64,000 nucleotides of DNA from Bacteroidales bacterium UBA5429 (GCA_002427605.1 DIRT01000019.1:10419-74418), one strand, 5' to 3'; shown: positions 37,714 through 46,618, numbered from the stretch's first letter. Translations and numbers: made by a program. Notes: generated by a model not told the origin, from the letters alone.

Positions 37714-38373
37714 GTGACTATAAAGCAAAAATACGAATTTATTCTCGACTATTTTATCAAACACAATCCGGAGCCTGCCTCTGAATTGATTTATGATAAT
37801 CCATTTGAATTGTTGGTGGCTGTAGTGTTGTCGGCACAGTGTACAGACAAACGAGTGAATATGATTACGCCGGACCTGCTTATGAAATATCCGACTCCTG
37901 AAAAAATGGCTGAAGCAGAAGTTCAGGAGATTTATGAGCTGATCAAGTCTTGCTCCTATCCTAACAATAAAGCCAAACACTTGTCGGGTTTATCTAAAAT
38001 GTTAGTTTCCCAATTTAACAGTGAAGTACCTCAAACTTTGGAGGAGCTAACTCAATTGCCCGGAGTGGGAAGAAAAACGGCAAATGTGATTCTTTCAGTC
38101 ATTTTTGATCAGCCCTCTATGGCAGTGGATACGCATGTTTTCCGGGTTTCTCATCGCTTGGGAATAGTGAAAAATGCGAAAACTCCACTGGAAACAGAAA
38201 AACAGTTGGTGAAACATTTCCCGACGGAGTGGATTGCCAAAGCGCACCACTGGCTGATTTTACATGGAAGGTATGTTTGTATTGCGCGCAAACCATTATG
38301 TGCTCAATGTGACTTAAAATCAATATGCAGTTACTATGAGAAAGAGCACAAAGAGACAGATATAAAAGAATAA
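37714..38373 (+). CDS. nth: Endonuclease III (DNA glycosylase/AP lyase)
   Basis: The 219-residue enzyme removes oxidised pyrimidines. The helix-hairpin-helix LPGVGRKTANV carries the catalytic Lys121, and the catalytic Asp139 is in AVDTHVFRV. The [4Fe-4S] cluster motif C-x6-C-x2-C-x5-C closes the protein (CIARKPLCAQC...C). The start is set to GTG at 37714 (VTIKQKYEFILDYF), which matches family N-termini, because the promoter covers the upstream ATG. The downstream KOW/SH3-like gene follows after 23 nt. Confidence 0.95.
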   Translation: MTIKQKYEFILDYFIKHNPEPASELIYDNPFELLVAVVLSAQCTDKRVNMITPDLLMKYPTPEKMAEAEVQEIYELIKSCSYPNNKAKHLSGLSKMLVSQFNSEVPQTLEELTQLPGVGRKTANVILSVIFDQPSMAVDTHVFRVSHRLGIVKNAKTPLETEKQLVKHFPTEWIAKAHHWLILHGRYVCIARKPLCAQCDLKSICSYYEKEHKETDIKE

Positions 38374-38396
38374 TAACTTAATAATTTTGAAACGAT

Positions 38397-38936
38397 ATGA
38401 ATGAAAAAGATTTTAATGTAGGGAATAGAATAGATCATCCAAAATATGGCGAAGGTGTTATCAGTCAAAATGGTAATGTGACTTTTAAAGTGATTTTTAT
38501 CAGAGGAGGGGAGATAGAGTTTTCAAAAATGAGTGCCCAGTTTGAAGTGCTTGAGCAATCAGATAGAGAAAATGATCAACCTGTTGTCAATCTGAAAGAG
38601 ATGGAGTTGATGCTTAAAACATTACTCGATCAGTACAACGGAATAGAACATAAAGTTGCTTTGGGTAATAAATGGACAGATGGTGTGATGATTTTGCAAC
38701 CCGGCAATAGAGATCTGAAACCCAAAGAGGTACCTATCGAGTCGTTCTTTCATAAAATTGTGATGATGAGAGATCGTTTGAGAGTGCTGGAACAAAATAT
38801 TAATAGTCACTCCGTTTTAACAGATGAAGAGAAAGTGAATCTGCAACAATATATCACAAGATGTTACGGTTCTATGACCACTTTCAATATCTTTTTTGAT
38901 GATAAAGAGGACTTTTTCGTTGGAAATAGAGGGTAA
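38397..38936 (+). CDS. Hypothetical protein with UvrD-C/tudor-like N-terminal domain
   Basis: The 179-residue soluble protein has residues 7-50 (VGNRIDHPKYGEGVISQ...KVIFIRGGEIEF) that match the small beta-barrel at the end of UvrD/PcrA helicases and in CarD-type proteins, which can bind RNA polymerase or nucleic acid. The remainder is helical (KEMELMLKTLLDQYNGIEHK; KIVMMRDRLRVLEQNI) with no recognised domain. It follows the DNA-repair gene nth after 23 nt, so a role in DNA repair or transcription is plausible but unproven. Confidence 0.7.
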   Translation: MNEKDFNVGNRIDHPKYGEGVISQNGNVTFKVIFIRGGEIEFSKMSAQFEVLEQSDRENDQPVVNLKEMELMLKTLLDQYNGIEHKVALGNKWTDGVMILQPGNRDLKPKEVPIESFFHKIVMMRDRLRVLEQNINSHSVLTDEEKVNLQQYITRCYGSMTTFNIFFDDKEDFFVGNRG

Positions 38937-39041
38937 GATTTAGCTTTTTTGAAAAGGGTTATTCTTATTTAATTTATAATCAGTTAATTATGAAAAAATA
39001 AAATATTTTCATAAAAAGTGGGTTTGTATTGAAAAAAAATG

Positions 39042-39049
39042 TATTTTTG
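39042..39049 (+). promoter_or_regulatory. -7 box TATTTTTG of rpmB
   Basis: TAnnTTTG match 45 nt before the rpmB ATG. A TTTG at 39023-39026 is present, but at a short 15-nt spacing. Confidence 0.5.
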
Positions 39050-39093
39050 CAGCCCTAATTTAAGAGTTGTTAATATATAAAAATATAGAGGAA

Positions 39094-39327
39094 ATGTCAA
39101 AAGTTTGTCAAATTACAGGGAAGAAAGCAATGGTTGGAAATCGTGTTTCTCACTCCAATATTAAAACAAAGAGAAGATTCAACCCCAACTTGCATAAAAA
39201 GAAATTTTATGTTCCTGAATTAGGAGAGTGGGTAGTGTTGAAAGTTTCCGCTAAAGGAATCCGTGATATTAATAAAAAAGGAGTTTGGAACTCAATAATA
39301 GACGCATATAATAAAGGTTTGTTGTAA
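39094..39327 (+). CDS. rpmB: 50S ribosomal protein L28
   Basis: The 77-residue protein begins MSKVCQITGKKAMVGNRVSHSN and continues with the TKRRFNPNLHKKKFYVPE and LKVSAKGIRDINKKGV motifs of bL28. The start at 39094 is used instead of the upstream in-frame ATG at 39067, because all L28 proteins begin at MSKVC. In many Bacteroidetes rpmB is followed by rpmG and a DUF4295 gene. Here a terminator and then a TonB receptor gene follow. Confidence 0.96.
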   Translation: MSKVCQITGKKAMVGNRVSHSNIKTKRRFNPNLHKKKFYVPELGEWVVLKVSAKGIRDINKKGVWNSIIDAYNKGLL

Positions 39328-39349
39328 TCTTATTTTAAGATTTAGTTAG

Positions 39350-39380
39350 AAAAATGCTGCACTTTGGTGTGGCATTTTTT
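39350..39380 (+). terminator. Rho-independent terminator of rpmB
   Basis: AAATGC (39352-39357) and GCATTT (39372-39377) close a stem with inner CAC/GTG pairs, followed by a T-tract. Confidence 0.8.
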
Positions 39381-39434
39381 TTACCTAAAATACAATAAAT
39401 CAGTTTTTTTAACGTATTATTGTTTTAAATTCGA

Positions 39435-41954
39435 TTGATGCATTTTTTACACTCTGTTTTATCTCGGTGGATTCTCCTTCTGCTATTGCTGAAAGGAGGT
39501 TCTTTATATGCACAGTCGACCGCAAAATTATACGGGGTAGTCACAGATCAAAAAGGAGATCCGATTGAAAATGTGGTTGTGGCTAATATTTTTACTCAAA
39601 AAAGTGTTACAACCAACGCAGAAGGAAGATATGAAATGCGAGTGATGCCTCATAAAGAGATCCCCGTTTTGTTTAGATATATCTCCTCTACTGATACACT
39701 GATCTATGTTTCCCTGGCATCGGGTGAGGAAAAAGAATTGAATCTGACCCTGCAAATTGTAGGCAAAAAGCTGGACCTGGTGAATGTGACTGCCAGTCAT
39801 GATGATGGCTATGTGAGAGTGAACCCCAAGTTGAGATTCAATATCCCTTCGCCTATGGGAGGTGCTGAGTCCGTTATTAAAACCTTCGCCGGCGTTTCTT
39901 CAGTCAATGAATTAAGCTCGCAATATAATGTGAGAGGTGGAAATTATGACGAAAATTTAATTTATGTCAATGATATTCAAATCTATAGACCCTTTTTAAT
40001 CCGTTCCGGTAATCAGGAGGGACTGAGCTTTGTGAATCTGGATCTGACAAAAAATGTAAAATTTTCTGCAGGAGGCTTTGCTGCTCAATATGGAGATAAG
40101 ATGTCCTCCGTGATGGATGTGGAGTATAAAACGCCGACAGCTTTTGCAGGGAGCTTTTCAATGGGACTATTGGGTGCTACTGCATACGTGGAAGGTGTAG
40201 TCAAAGATAAAACTAAAAATGAAGATCGTTTTACCTATCTGATAGGAATGAGGTATAAATCGAATGCCTACCTGTTCCGTTTTATGGAAGTGAAAGGGGA
40301 ATATAAACCCCGATTTTTTGACACTCAGATGCTGTTTGACTGGAAAGTGAATTCTAAACTGAATGTCAGTCTTTTGACTAACTTCTCATCCAATCAATAC
40401 CTCTATCAGCCCCAGAATAGAAGAACTAATTTTGGTTCCTTGGAAATACCCAGAACTTTTGTTGTCTATTATGAAGGACAAGAGGTGGATCTTTTTATGA
40501 ACTATCTGGGTGGATTGACATTCACCTATAAACCAACACAGGAAGATCAGCTGAAGTTCATTATATCCTCATACTACTCTAAGGAAAAAGAACAGTTTGA
40601 TATCCTTTCTGAGTATTGGATCAAGGATGCTGTCATCGATTTATCCGAAGGTGGTACATTGTTCAATGAATCGACAAAGAGAGGGGTGGGAGCCTTCAGA
40701 GACCATGCCCGCAATCGTTTGGATGCTTTTTTTACCAGCTTCCTATTGAAGGGGGATCATAATAAACAGGATCATCTCATCTCTTGGGGTGTTCAGTACC
40801 AAAATGAGTGGATTGATGATTATATCAGAGAATGGAATATCGTGGATTCTTCGGGTTATATCCTGCCTCATATTACGCTTCCTCCGGGTGAATCTGTGCC
40901 TTTGGACAGTCCTGTCAGATGGCTGACCTTTGGGGAGAACCGCTTCCTCCATTCAGTGAATCAACTGAATACTCACAGATTTACAGGATTTTTACAGGAT
41001 CAGTGGCGTTTGACCGGAGATAGCTCTCAGTTTATACTCAATGGAGGTGTGCGGTTCCATTACTGGAGCTTTAATAAGGAGTTGACTGTATCGCCACGTG
41101 CGGGTCTGCTCTATAAACCAAAATGGAGTAAAAGTTGTTCTTTCTGGTTTAAAACCGGAGTCTACTACCAATCTCCAACCTATCGTGAGTTTCGCAGACC
41201 GGATGGAACGCTCAATCCCGAGATTCAATCTCAGTTTTCCTACCAGGCATTGATCTCCGGTGAGTATGAGTTCGCCCTATGGGGAAGACCCTTCAAGTTG
41301 ATTTCAGAAATTTACTACAAGTATATGGACCGGCTGATATCATACGAAATGGATAATGTGAGAATTGTCTATAGCGGGGAAAATGATTCCAAAGGGTATG
41401 TGGTTGGGACAGACGTGAAATTGAGCGGAGAGTTTATCAAAGGGATGGAGTCCTGGGTTACCCTCTCTCTCATGAAAACAGCACAGGATTTTTGGAACGA
41501 TTTTTACACGGATACACTGGGAAACCGCTTTGAAATTGGCTATGTGCCCAGACCTTCAGATCAACGTTTTGCACTGAATTTCTTTTTTCAGGATCATATC
41601 CCCAACTACCCTCAATGGCGGGTGCATCTCAATTTTATTTTCTCCAGCGGACTTCCTTTTGTGGCTCCCAATGCGCCCAATTGGATGAGAACATTCAGGA
41701 CACCCTGGTATAGAAGAGTCGATTTGGGATTTTCTTACCAATTTCTGCAACCCAACCGGGATCGCCATCAGGATCGATGGAAATCGCTTAGAAAAATCAA
41801 TAATGCAGCGCTCTATCTGGAAATCTTTAATCTGCTCGATATCGCTAATGTGTCCTCCTATTCCTGGGTTCCCGATATCGATGGTGCGCTGAATGCAATA
41901 CCTAACTCGCTGACACCTATGTTGGTAAACGTAAAATTGGCTGTTGAATTTTAG
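39435..41954 (+). CDS. TonB-dependent receptor with carboxypeptidase-regulatory-like N-terminus
   Basis: The 839-residue protein has a signal peptide ending YAQ (about residue 27). A CarboxypepD_reg-like beta-sandwich follows (~30-115, KLYGVVTDQKGDPIENVVVANI). The plug domain is near 125-230 (SQYNVRGGNYDENLIYVNDI, GGFAAQYGDKMSSVMDVEY). A 22-stranded-type barrel runs to the C-terminus, ending LVNVKLAVEF. No SusD partner, TonB or riboswitch is adjacent, so the ligand is unknown. It is preceded by the rpmB terminator and followed by a MORN-repeat protein gene with its own promoter. Confidence 0.92.
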   Translation: MMHFLHSVLSRWILLLLLLKGGSLYAQSTAKLYGVVTDQKGDPIENVVVANIFTQKSVTTNAEGRYEMRVMPHKEIPVLFRYISSTDTLIYVSLASGEEKELNLTLQIVGKKLDLVNVTASHDDGYVRVNPKLRFNIPSPMGGAESVIKTFAGVSSVNELSSQYNVRGGNYDENLIYVNDIQIYRPFLIRSGNQEGLSFVNLDLTKNVKFSAGGFAAQYGDKMSSVMDVEYKTPTAFAGSFSMGLLGATAYVEGVVKDKTKNEDRFTYLIGMRYKSNAYLFRFMEVKGEYKPRFFDTQMLFDWKVNSKLNVSLLTNFSSNQYLYQPQNRRTNFGSLEIPRTFVVYYEGQEVDLFMNYLGGLTFTYKPTQEDQLKFIISSYYSKEKEQFDILSEYWIKDAVIDLSEGGTLFNESTKRGVGAFRDHARNRLDAFFTSFLLKGDHNKQDHLISWGVQYQNEWIDDYIREWNIVDSSGYILPHITLPPGESVPLDSPVRWLTFGENRFLHSVNQLNTHRFTGFLQDQWRLTGDSSQFILNGGVRFHYWSFNKELTVSPRAGLLYKPKWSKSCSFWFKTGVYYQSPTYREFRRPDGTLNPEIQSQFSYQALISGEYEFALWGRPFKLISEIYYKYMDRLISYEMDNVRIVYSGENDSKGYVVGTDVKLSGEFIKGMESWVTLSLMKTAQDFWNDFYTDTLGNRFEIGYVPRPSDQRFALNFFFQDHIPNYPQWRVHLNFIFSSGLPFVAPNAPNWMRTFRTPWYRRVDLGFSYQFLQPNRDRHQDRWKSLRKINNAALYLEIFNLLDIANVSSYSWVPDIDGALNAIPNSLTPMLVNVKLAVEF

Positions 41955-41982
41955 AACCTGCCTCTGTTTTGTTTTTTTTATA

Positions 41983-41990
41983 TACCTTTG
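41983..41990 (+). promoter_or_regulatory. -7 box TACCTTTG of the MORN-repeat gene
   Basis: TAnnTTTG match 20 nt before the ATG at 42010. Confidence 0.55.
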
Positions 41991-42009
41991 TCGGTTCTAA
42001 TTACTCCAA

Positions 42010-43512
42010 ATGAAGATTCGTTTTTTTATTTTTATTTTAATAATAATATTAGGGGGGAGGACAACCATCGCTCAAGATACTGTTTTACCTTCGAATTATA
42101 AAATTTTCCACTATCCCAACGGGGTGATCTCTAGCGAAGGGATACTCGTGGACGGGAAACCGGATGGCTACTGGAAATCTTACAGCGAAGAAGGAGTACT
42201 CATATCTGAAGGAAACCGTAAAAATTTTGAACTGGACGGAGTATGGAAGTTTTACGCTCCTACCGGGGAGCTGCGAATGGAGTTGGAATACAAGAATGGA
42301 AAGAAGGACGGAAACAGAATCGTTTACTCCCCCCAGGATTATTCTATCGAAAAATTTAAACAAGATACATTGGTAGATAAAATAGCGGTGTACTACAATA
42401 GTGGGAAAATCAAATCTGAAGTGCCCGTTGAGATGGGAAAAAAGCACGGTTTGGAAAAAGAGTACGATACTACAGGACTGGTGGTGATGGTGACCCATTA
42501 CTTTGGTGGGGTGATGACCCGTAGAGAGTCAATCAACAGAACCGATAATTTCGGGATGAAACAGGGGAACTGGAAGTTCTTTTGGGAGAATGGGAACCTC
42601 AAAGAGGAAGGGACCTTCTACAATGATAAAAAACATGGCTTTTTTAAATATTATGATGAGGAGGGAAATTTTCTTGCCGTTGAAAAATGGGATAGGGGTG
42701 TGCATTTAGAAGATGCAAAGGAAACCAAAAAGCTGGAACCTAAAGTAGCATACCATCCCAATGGGAAACCCGCTATTACAACCACTTTCTATAAAGGAAT
42801 TGAAGATGGTATTCGAAGAGAGTATGATACGACAGGAAAGGTGATCAGAGGTTATCTGTTTATTAACGGTTGGATGAGGTTTGAGGGAGTAACCGACCTG
42901 AATGGGCTGCGGCAAGGATTGTGGAAAGAGTACTATCCGACCGGTGAGCTGAGATCACAAGGACACTATAAAAACTCCAAAATGGTAGGAAATTGGAAGT
43001 TTTACTATCCTACGCAAGAGCTGGAAATGGAAGGAGCCTACCTCAATGGAGTTAAAGATGGGGAATGGGTCTGGTATTACCCCAATCAGGAACCCCTGAT
43101 GATTGAAAATTGGGCTGCCGGAGAGCGCGAAGGACTATTTGTAGAGTACGATGAATACGGCAAAGTGATGACGCAGGGAGAATATAAAGAGGATAGTGAA
43201 GAGGGTCCCTGGTTCTATTCCAATAGAGGGGTTATCGAAAAGGGAGAATATTATGATGGTATGAGAATCGGGGTCTGGAAAATCTGGTTTGCCAACGGTA
43301 ATTTAGCCTACGAAGTGGAGTATGATCAGGATTTGTGTAGCGGAAACTATACCGCCTACTGGGAAAATGGATTTCCTCGAATTTCCGGGAAATATGTCGG
43401 AGGGGAACAGGATGGTGTTTGGACTAAATATGATGAGGATGGAACTCCTTATCTTACAATAATTTACAAAAATGGGAAAGAAGTTCAATGGAATCAATAT
43501 AAGATAAAGTAG
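42010..43512 (+). CDS. Secreted MORN-repeat (YwqK-like) protein
   Basis: The 500-residue protein has a signal peptide ending IAQ (about residue 22). The rest is a run of more than a dozen repeats of roughly 22-24 residues of the MORN_2/YwqK type, seen as G-x-W-x-x-Y/F and E-x-x-Y-x-x-G-x-x-x-G, for example GKPDGYWKSYSEEG, GMKQGNWKFFWENG, GLRQGLWKEYYPTG and GVKDGEWVWYYPNQ. Databases often name this family an antitoxin, but nothing here supports a toxin partner. A periplasmic or surface scaffold is more likely. The transglycosylase gene follows after 48 nt. Confidence 0.82.
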   Translation: MKIRFFIFILIIILGGRTTIAQDTVLPSNYKIFHYPNGVISSEGILVDGKPDGYWKSYSEEGVLISEGNRKNFELDGVWKFYAPTGELRMELEYKNGKKDGNRIVYSPQDYSIEKFKQDTLVDKIAVYYNSGKIKSEVPVEMGKKHGLEKEYDTTGLVVMVTHYFGGVMTRRESINRTDNFGMKQGNWKFFWENGNLKEEGTFYNDKKHGFFKYYDEEGNFLAVEKWDRGVHLEDAKETKKLEPKVAYHPNGKPAITTTFYKGIEDGIRREYDTTGKVIRGYLFINGWMRFEGVTDLNGLRQGLWKEYYPTGELRSQGHYKNSKMVGNWKFYYPTQELEMEGAYLNGVKDGEWVWYYPNQEPLMIENWAAGEREGLFVEYDEYGKVMTQGEYKEDSEEGPWFYSNRGVIEKGEYYDGMRIGVWKIWFANGNLAYEVEYDQDLCSGNYTAYWENGFPRISGKYVGGEQDGVWTKYDEDGTPYLTIIYKNGKEVQWNQYKIK

Positions 43513-43560
43513 GTTTTTTACAATAAAATCAATTTTCCTCCGTTGAATAGGTTTGTTAAA

Positions 43561-45108
43561 ATGAGAAAAATAACTTTACTCTTCTTAATTCTTTTGATAT
43601 CTGCGTATGCTTGGGCTCAGACAGGTGATACGGTTGTGAACCAGACTGCCGATGATGCATTCCAAATCCAGCTGATCCAAAAAATGGATAATATGCTGGA
43701 CCTCTGGTATATCAAAATGCAAAACAACAAAATTAAAGCAACCCACGTTGTAGATTCCGATATTGATGTGACTCTCTCGGATAGTCTTTTAATAGAACGG
43801 TTGAAGGGAATTAATACGGTGATTCCTATTACTTATAATAAAACTGTAAAGCAATGGATTGAACTCTATATAGTTAAAAGAAAGAAATCTTCTGCGGTAT
43901 TGATGGGATTGGCGCAATATTATTATCCCTACATGCAGGAGATTTTTGATAAGTATGGAGTTCCGGAGGAGCTGATTTATCTGACCATCATTGAATCGGG
44001 GCTCAATCCTACAGCGATTTCGCCCATGGGAGCAACCGGGATCTGGCAATTTATGCACGGTACCGGTAAAGCTTACGGGTTGGAAGTAAACACTTTTGTA
44101 GATGATCGTCGTGACCCGATGAAAGCTACTGATGCAGCTGCCCGTCACTTGCGGGATTTGCACAATATCTTTAACGATTGGGGGTTGGCTATTTCTGCAT
44201 ACAACTGTGGTGCCGGGAATGTGCGTAAAGCGATCACCAGATCGGGTGGCAAAACTGATTTTTGGGGGGTAAGGTCCTATCTTCCCAGAGAAACACGAAA
44301 CTATTTTCCTGCATATATCGCCGCATTATACCTGGCAACATACCATAATCAACATGGGATTCCGGCTGCTCAAATCTCAATTCCCTTTTCGGTGGATACC
44401 GTTATGATTCATCATGAAGTGCATTTGCAGCAGATTGCAGAGATTTTGGAGATTGATATGGAGGAATTGACCACATTGAATCCGCAATATAAACGGGAAG
44501 TAATTCCGGCTTATTCTGATCCTTATCCTCTGAGAATGCATCACAGAGATATAATCCGCTTTCTTGAACTTAAAGATTCCATATACGCTTATAAATATGA
44601 GGAGTTTTTTACTCCTGTTAAGGTTTATGCCGGCATGTTTACAGGAGAACAGGTAGCAGCTTCAGATTATAAAAAGACTTATCATACCGTTAGATCAAAT
44701 GAGACTTTGGCATCTATTGCCAGAAAATATGGATTGTCTGTCAATGAATTAAAGCAGATGAATAATTTGAGATCCAATTATATTAAGCCCAAACAACGCT
44801 TGTTAGTAGGATATGAATATATCAAACCCCAGATTGAAACTACGGACTCACTGGCAGTAGATGCTACTGTAGAGAAGGATTCCTTACAAACGACAACAAC
44901 ATCGCCTGAACCGGAGAAGGTGGTACAGAAAAAGAATCTTCCTGCACAAAGCAGTGCCCCCCGAACCCATACCGTAAAGAAAGGGGAGACAATCAGTTCT
45001 ATTGCCCGAAAGTATGGAGTAACAGTGAAAAAACTAGCAGATTATAACAAAATTACCAATGTACACAGCATCCGGATCGGTCAAAAATTAAAAATTCCAC
45101 CCCGGTAA
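43561..45108 (+). CDS. mltD: Membrane-associated lytic murein transglycosylase with two LysM domains (MltD-like)
   Basis: The 515-residue protein has a signal peptide ending AWAQ (about residue 20). The SLT domain (~125-260) carries the catalytic glutamate in TIIESGLNPTAISPMGATGIWQF and the SAYNCGAGNVRKA motif. Two LysM domains follow: HTVRSNETLASIARKYGLSV (~380-425) and HTVKKGETISSIARKYGVTV (~470-515), separated by a Ser/Thr/Pro/Glu-rich linker. It cleaves peptidoglycan glycan strands non-hydrolytically. The start at 43561 is used because it begins the signal peptide directly. Confidence 0.94.
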   Translation: MRKITLLFLILLISAYAWAQTGDTVVNQTADDAFQIQLIQKMDNMLDLWYIKMQNNKIKATHVVDSDIDVTLSDSLLIERLKGINTVIPITYNKTVKQWIELYIVKRKKSSAVLMGLAQYYYPYMQEIFDKYGVPEELIYLTIIESGLNPTAISPMGATGIWQFMHGTGKAYGLEVNTFVDDRRDPMKATDAAARHLRDLHNIFNDWGLAISAYNCGAGNVRKAITRSGGKTDFWGVRSYLPRETRNYFPAYIAALYLATYHNQHGIPAAQISIPFSVDTVMIHHEVHLQQIAEILEIDMEELTTLNPQYKREVIPAYSDPYPLRMHHRDIIRFLELKDSIYAYKYEEFFTPVKVYAGMFTGEQVAASDYKKTYHTVRSNETLASIARKYGLSVNELKQMNNLRSNYIKPKQRLLVGYEYIKPQIETTDSLAVDATVEKDSLQTTTTSPEPEKVVQKKNLPAQSSAPRTHTVKKGETISSIARKYGVTVKKLADYNKITNVHSIRIGQKLKIPPR

Positions 45109-45131
45109 GGAATTGGTATTATTTTTTTTTG

Positions 45132-45139
45132 TAATTTTG
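45132..45139 (+). promoter_or_regulatory. -7 box TAATTTTG of the tRNA gene
   Basis: TAnnTTTG match ~53 nt before the mature tRNA 5' end. Confidence 0.5.
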
Positions 45140-45191
45140 CACCCTCAAATTAAAAAGAGATATTTTTGTTCTTTTTTACAGTTTGAAATCT

Positions 45192-45264
45192 GGTTCCGTA
45201 GCTCAATGGATAGAGCAACTGCCTTCTAAGCAGTAGGTTACAAGTTCGATCCTTGTCGGAATCA
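45192..45264 (+). tRNA. tRNA-Arg (anticodon TCT)
   Basis: A full cloverleaf is seen. Acceptor GGTTCCG (45192-45198) pairs with CGGAATC (45257-45263) with one G-T. The D arm is GCTC/GAGC, the anticodon stem ACTGC/GCAGT has TCT at 45225-45227, and the T arm is ACAAG/CTTGT with TTCGATC loop. The discriminator is A. CCA is not encoded. It reads AGA (and AGG) codons. Confidence 0.97.
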
Positions 45265-45271
45265 CAAAAAA

Positions 45272-45309
45272 TGACCACATATACAGTTTTGTCTATGTGG
45301 TTTTTTTTT
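45272..45309 (+). terminator. Rho-independent terminator of tRNA-Arg
   Basis: ACCACATA (45274-45281) pairs with TATGTGGT (45294-45301), followed by nine T. The rest of the gap to 45461 is very AT-rich with imperfect direct repeats of AAAAATTAATAAA and no gene. Confidence 0.85.
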
Positions 45310-45461
45310 GAATAAAACAATAACAACTGTGACAATTATCCATAAAGTTGTTCAGGACGTAATTTGCAATAAAAATTAATAAAGTTAATGTAAAAATTAA
45401 TAAAATTGATTTAAAAATTAAAATAATTTAATAAAACATTAATTATATTAAAATTTTTCAT

Positions 45462-45469
45462 TATCTTTG
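45462..45469 (+). promoter_or_regulatory. -7 box TATCTTTG of the DUF2089 gene
   Basis: TAnnTTTG match 27 nt before the ATG, downstream of an AT-rich tract that could act as an UP element. Confidence 0.55.
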
Positions 45470-45496
45470 CACCATAATTAATTAAAAAACCATATC

Positions 45497-45763
45497 ATGT
45501 TACCAACAACTTGTCCAAGCTGTCAATCACAGCTTAAAGTAGCGGCGCTAAAGTGTGAGGTTTGCTCAACAGAAGTAACCGGACTTTACGAATTGCCGGT
45601 TTTACTTCATCTTTCCGAAGAGGAATTGCGCTTTATTATCCGCTTTGTAAAAAATAGCGGAAGTCTAAAAGATATGTCGGCGGAACTGAAACTGAGTTAC
45701 CCCACTGTGCGAAATATGTTAAATGAAATCATTAAAAAAATTCAAGATCATGAAGAAAAATAG
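45497..45763 (+). CDS. DUF2089-family zinc-ribbon/HTH protein
   Basis: The 88-residue protein starts with a four-Cys zinc ribbon (CPSCQ...CEVCS, residues ~6-25). A helical region follows with LSEEELRFIIRFVKNSGSLKDMSAELKLSYPTVRNMLNEI, read in parts as a helix-turn-helix. This matches the DUF2089 layout and suggests a small DNA-binding regulator. It overlaps the next gene (Yip1-like membrane protein) by 14 nt, so they are translationally coupled. A regulator/membrane-protein pair of this kind may sense an envelope or metal signal, which is inference. Confidence 0.85.
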   Translation: MLPTTCPSCQSQLKVAALKCEVCSTEVTGLYELPVLLHLSEEELRFIIRFVKNSGSLKDMSAELKLSYPTVRNMLNEIIKKIQDHEEK

Positions 45764-46355
45764 CAATTGGAACTTACTTTGGAATCCATTTACACGTATT
45801 GCCGGGTGGCAAGCTTTTTGGGTTGGAATAGTTATCGTGATTATATCCACAATACTGGCTCACTACGGTGGTCTCCTTTTTGATGGCGCTTTGGATGCCC
45901 ATTTCGGTATTCCTACCACCATGACTGAATCACTGATTGTTATGGGAGTGAGCCTGCTCACTGTCGTGCTTGTTATGTATGTAACCGGCTTGATTATTGC
46001 CAAAAATTTTCGCTTTGTCGATATTTTGGGAACCATGACATTGGCACGGGCACCCTTCCTCATCTTGGCGATACTTTCCCTTTTTACTACTTTCCCAGAA
46101 GTGGAGGAAATTATGAGAGATCCTATGATTTTCCTTGATTATCCTTCTACAATACTGTTTATGGTGATTGCCGTGCCGGTTATTGTTTGGTATATTGCAT
46201 TGCTATACAACGGATTCAAAGTTTCTACTGGTGCAAAAGGTGCAAAACTTATTATTGGCTTTGTGGTAGGCATTTTGGTTGCTGAGGCTATTTCAAAACT
46301 GGTATTGATTTTCTGGGTTTTACGCCATTATGATATCTTTCCCTTCGGAATGTAA
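45750..46355 (+). CDS. Yip1-like integral membrane protein
   Basis: The 201-residue protein has five hydrophobic segments (starting near residues 22, 55, 95, 130 and 165 of the chosen start). The N-terminus NLLWNPFTRIAGWQAFWVG and the FVDILGTMTLARAPFLILAI and WYIALLYNGFKVSTGAKG motifs are typical of Yip1-domain (PF04893) bacterial proteins of unknown function. The start at 45750 (MKKNSNW) is preferred over 45723, which lies deeper inside the DUF2089 gene. Translationally coupled to that gene. Confidence 0.75.
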   Translation: MKKNSNWNLLWNPFTRIAGWQAFWVGIVIVIISTILAHYGGLLFDGALDAHFGIPTTMTESLIVMGVSLLTVVLVMYVTGLIIAKNFRFVDILGTMTLARAPFLILAILSLFTTFPEVEEIMRDPMIFLDYPSTILFMVIAVPVIVWYIALLYNGFKVSTGAKGAKLIIGFVVGILVAEAISKLVLIFWVLRHYDIFPFGM

Positions 46356-46370
46356 TTTCAGAGATCTTTT

Positions 46371-46466
46371 TATTCGGGGTGCGACTTGAAGTCGCGCCCC
46401 GAATTTGTTCACAAAATGACAAACTGTTTCTATTCGGGGTGCGATTTGAAATCGCGCCCCGAATTT
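46371..46466. repeat. Pair of covarying long hairpins, 60 nt apart
   Basis: Two 36-nt copies (46371-46406 and 46431-46466). Each folds as TTCGGGG/CCCCGAA outer and GCGAYTT/AARTCGC inner stems. Copy 1 has C-G and copy 2 has T-A at the same inner base pair, so pairing is preserved. They lie just after the Yip1-like gene and may block read-through toward the Hsp20 genes. Confidence 0.85.
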
Positions 46467-46484
46467 ATTTAACAGACAAAATGT

Positions 46485-46520
46485 CAGTGTGATTTTTGAA
46501 GCGTGTATGTCAAAATGACA
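46485..46520. promoter_or_regulatory. Two inverted repeats, possible activator sites upstream of the Hsp20 genes
   Basis: GACAAAATGTC (46485-46495) and TGTCAAAATGACA (46508-46520) are dyads with centres 24 bp apart, about 85-115 bp before the sigma54-like promoter. This is the usual place for an enhancer-binding protein. Confidence 0.45.
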
Positions 46521-46601
46521 GCCTAATAAATTTTTATATATCTCGTTAAGGTGTAGATAATCAGCTGTTTAAATTATTTTTCTCCTTCTTAAAATCGGAG
46601 G

Positions 46602-46618
46602 CGGCACGGATCTTGTTA
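46602..46618 (+). promoter_or_regulatory. Sigma54-like -24/-12 promoter of the Hsp20 pair
   Basis: CGGCACG-GATC-TTGTTA resembles TGGCACG-N4-TTGCA. The GG (46603-46604) and the -12 G (46615) have the exact 10-bp separation, but the -12 C is T. Confidence 0.45.

Noticed and set aside
42010..43512. Toxin-antitoxin system suggested by the YwqK-type name
   Set aside because: The protein has a signal peptide and many MORN-type repeats, and no toxin gene is adjacent.
45330..45460. Replication origin or iterons in the AT-rich stretch
   Set aside because: The direct repeats are imperfect and short. No DnaA-box cluster, dnaA or gyrB is nearby.
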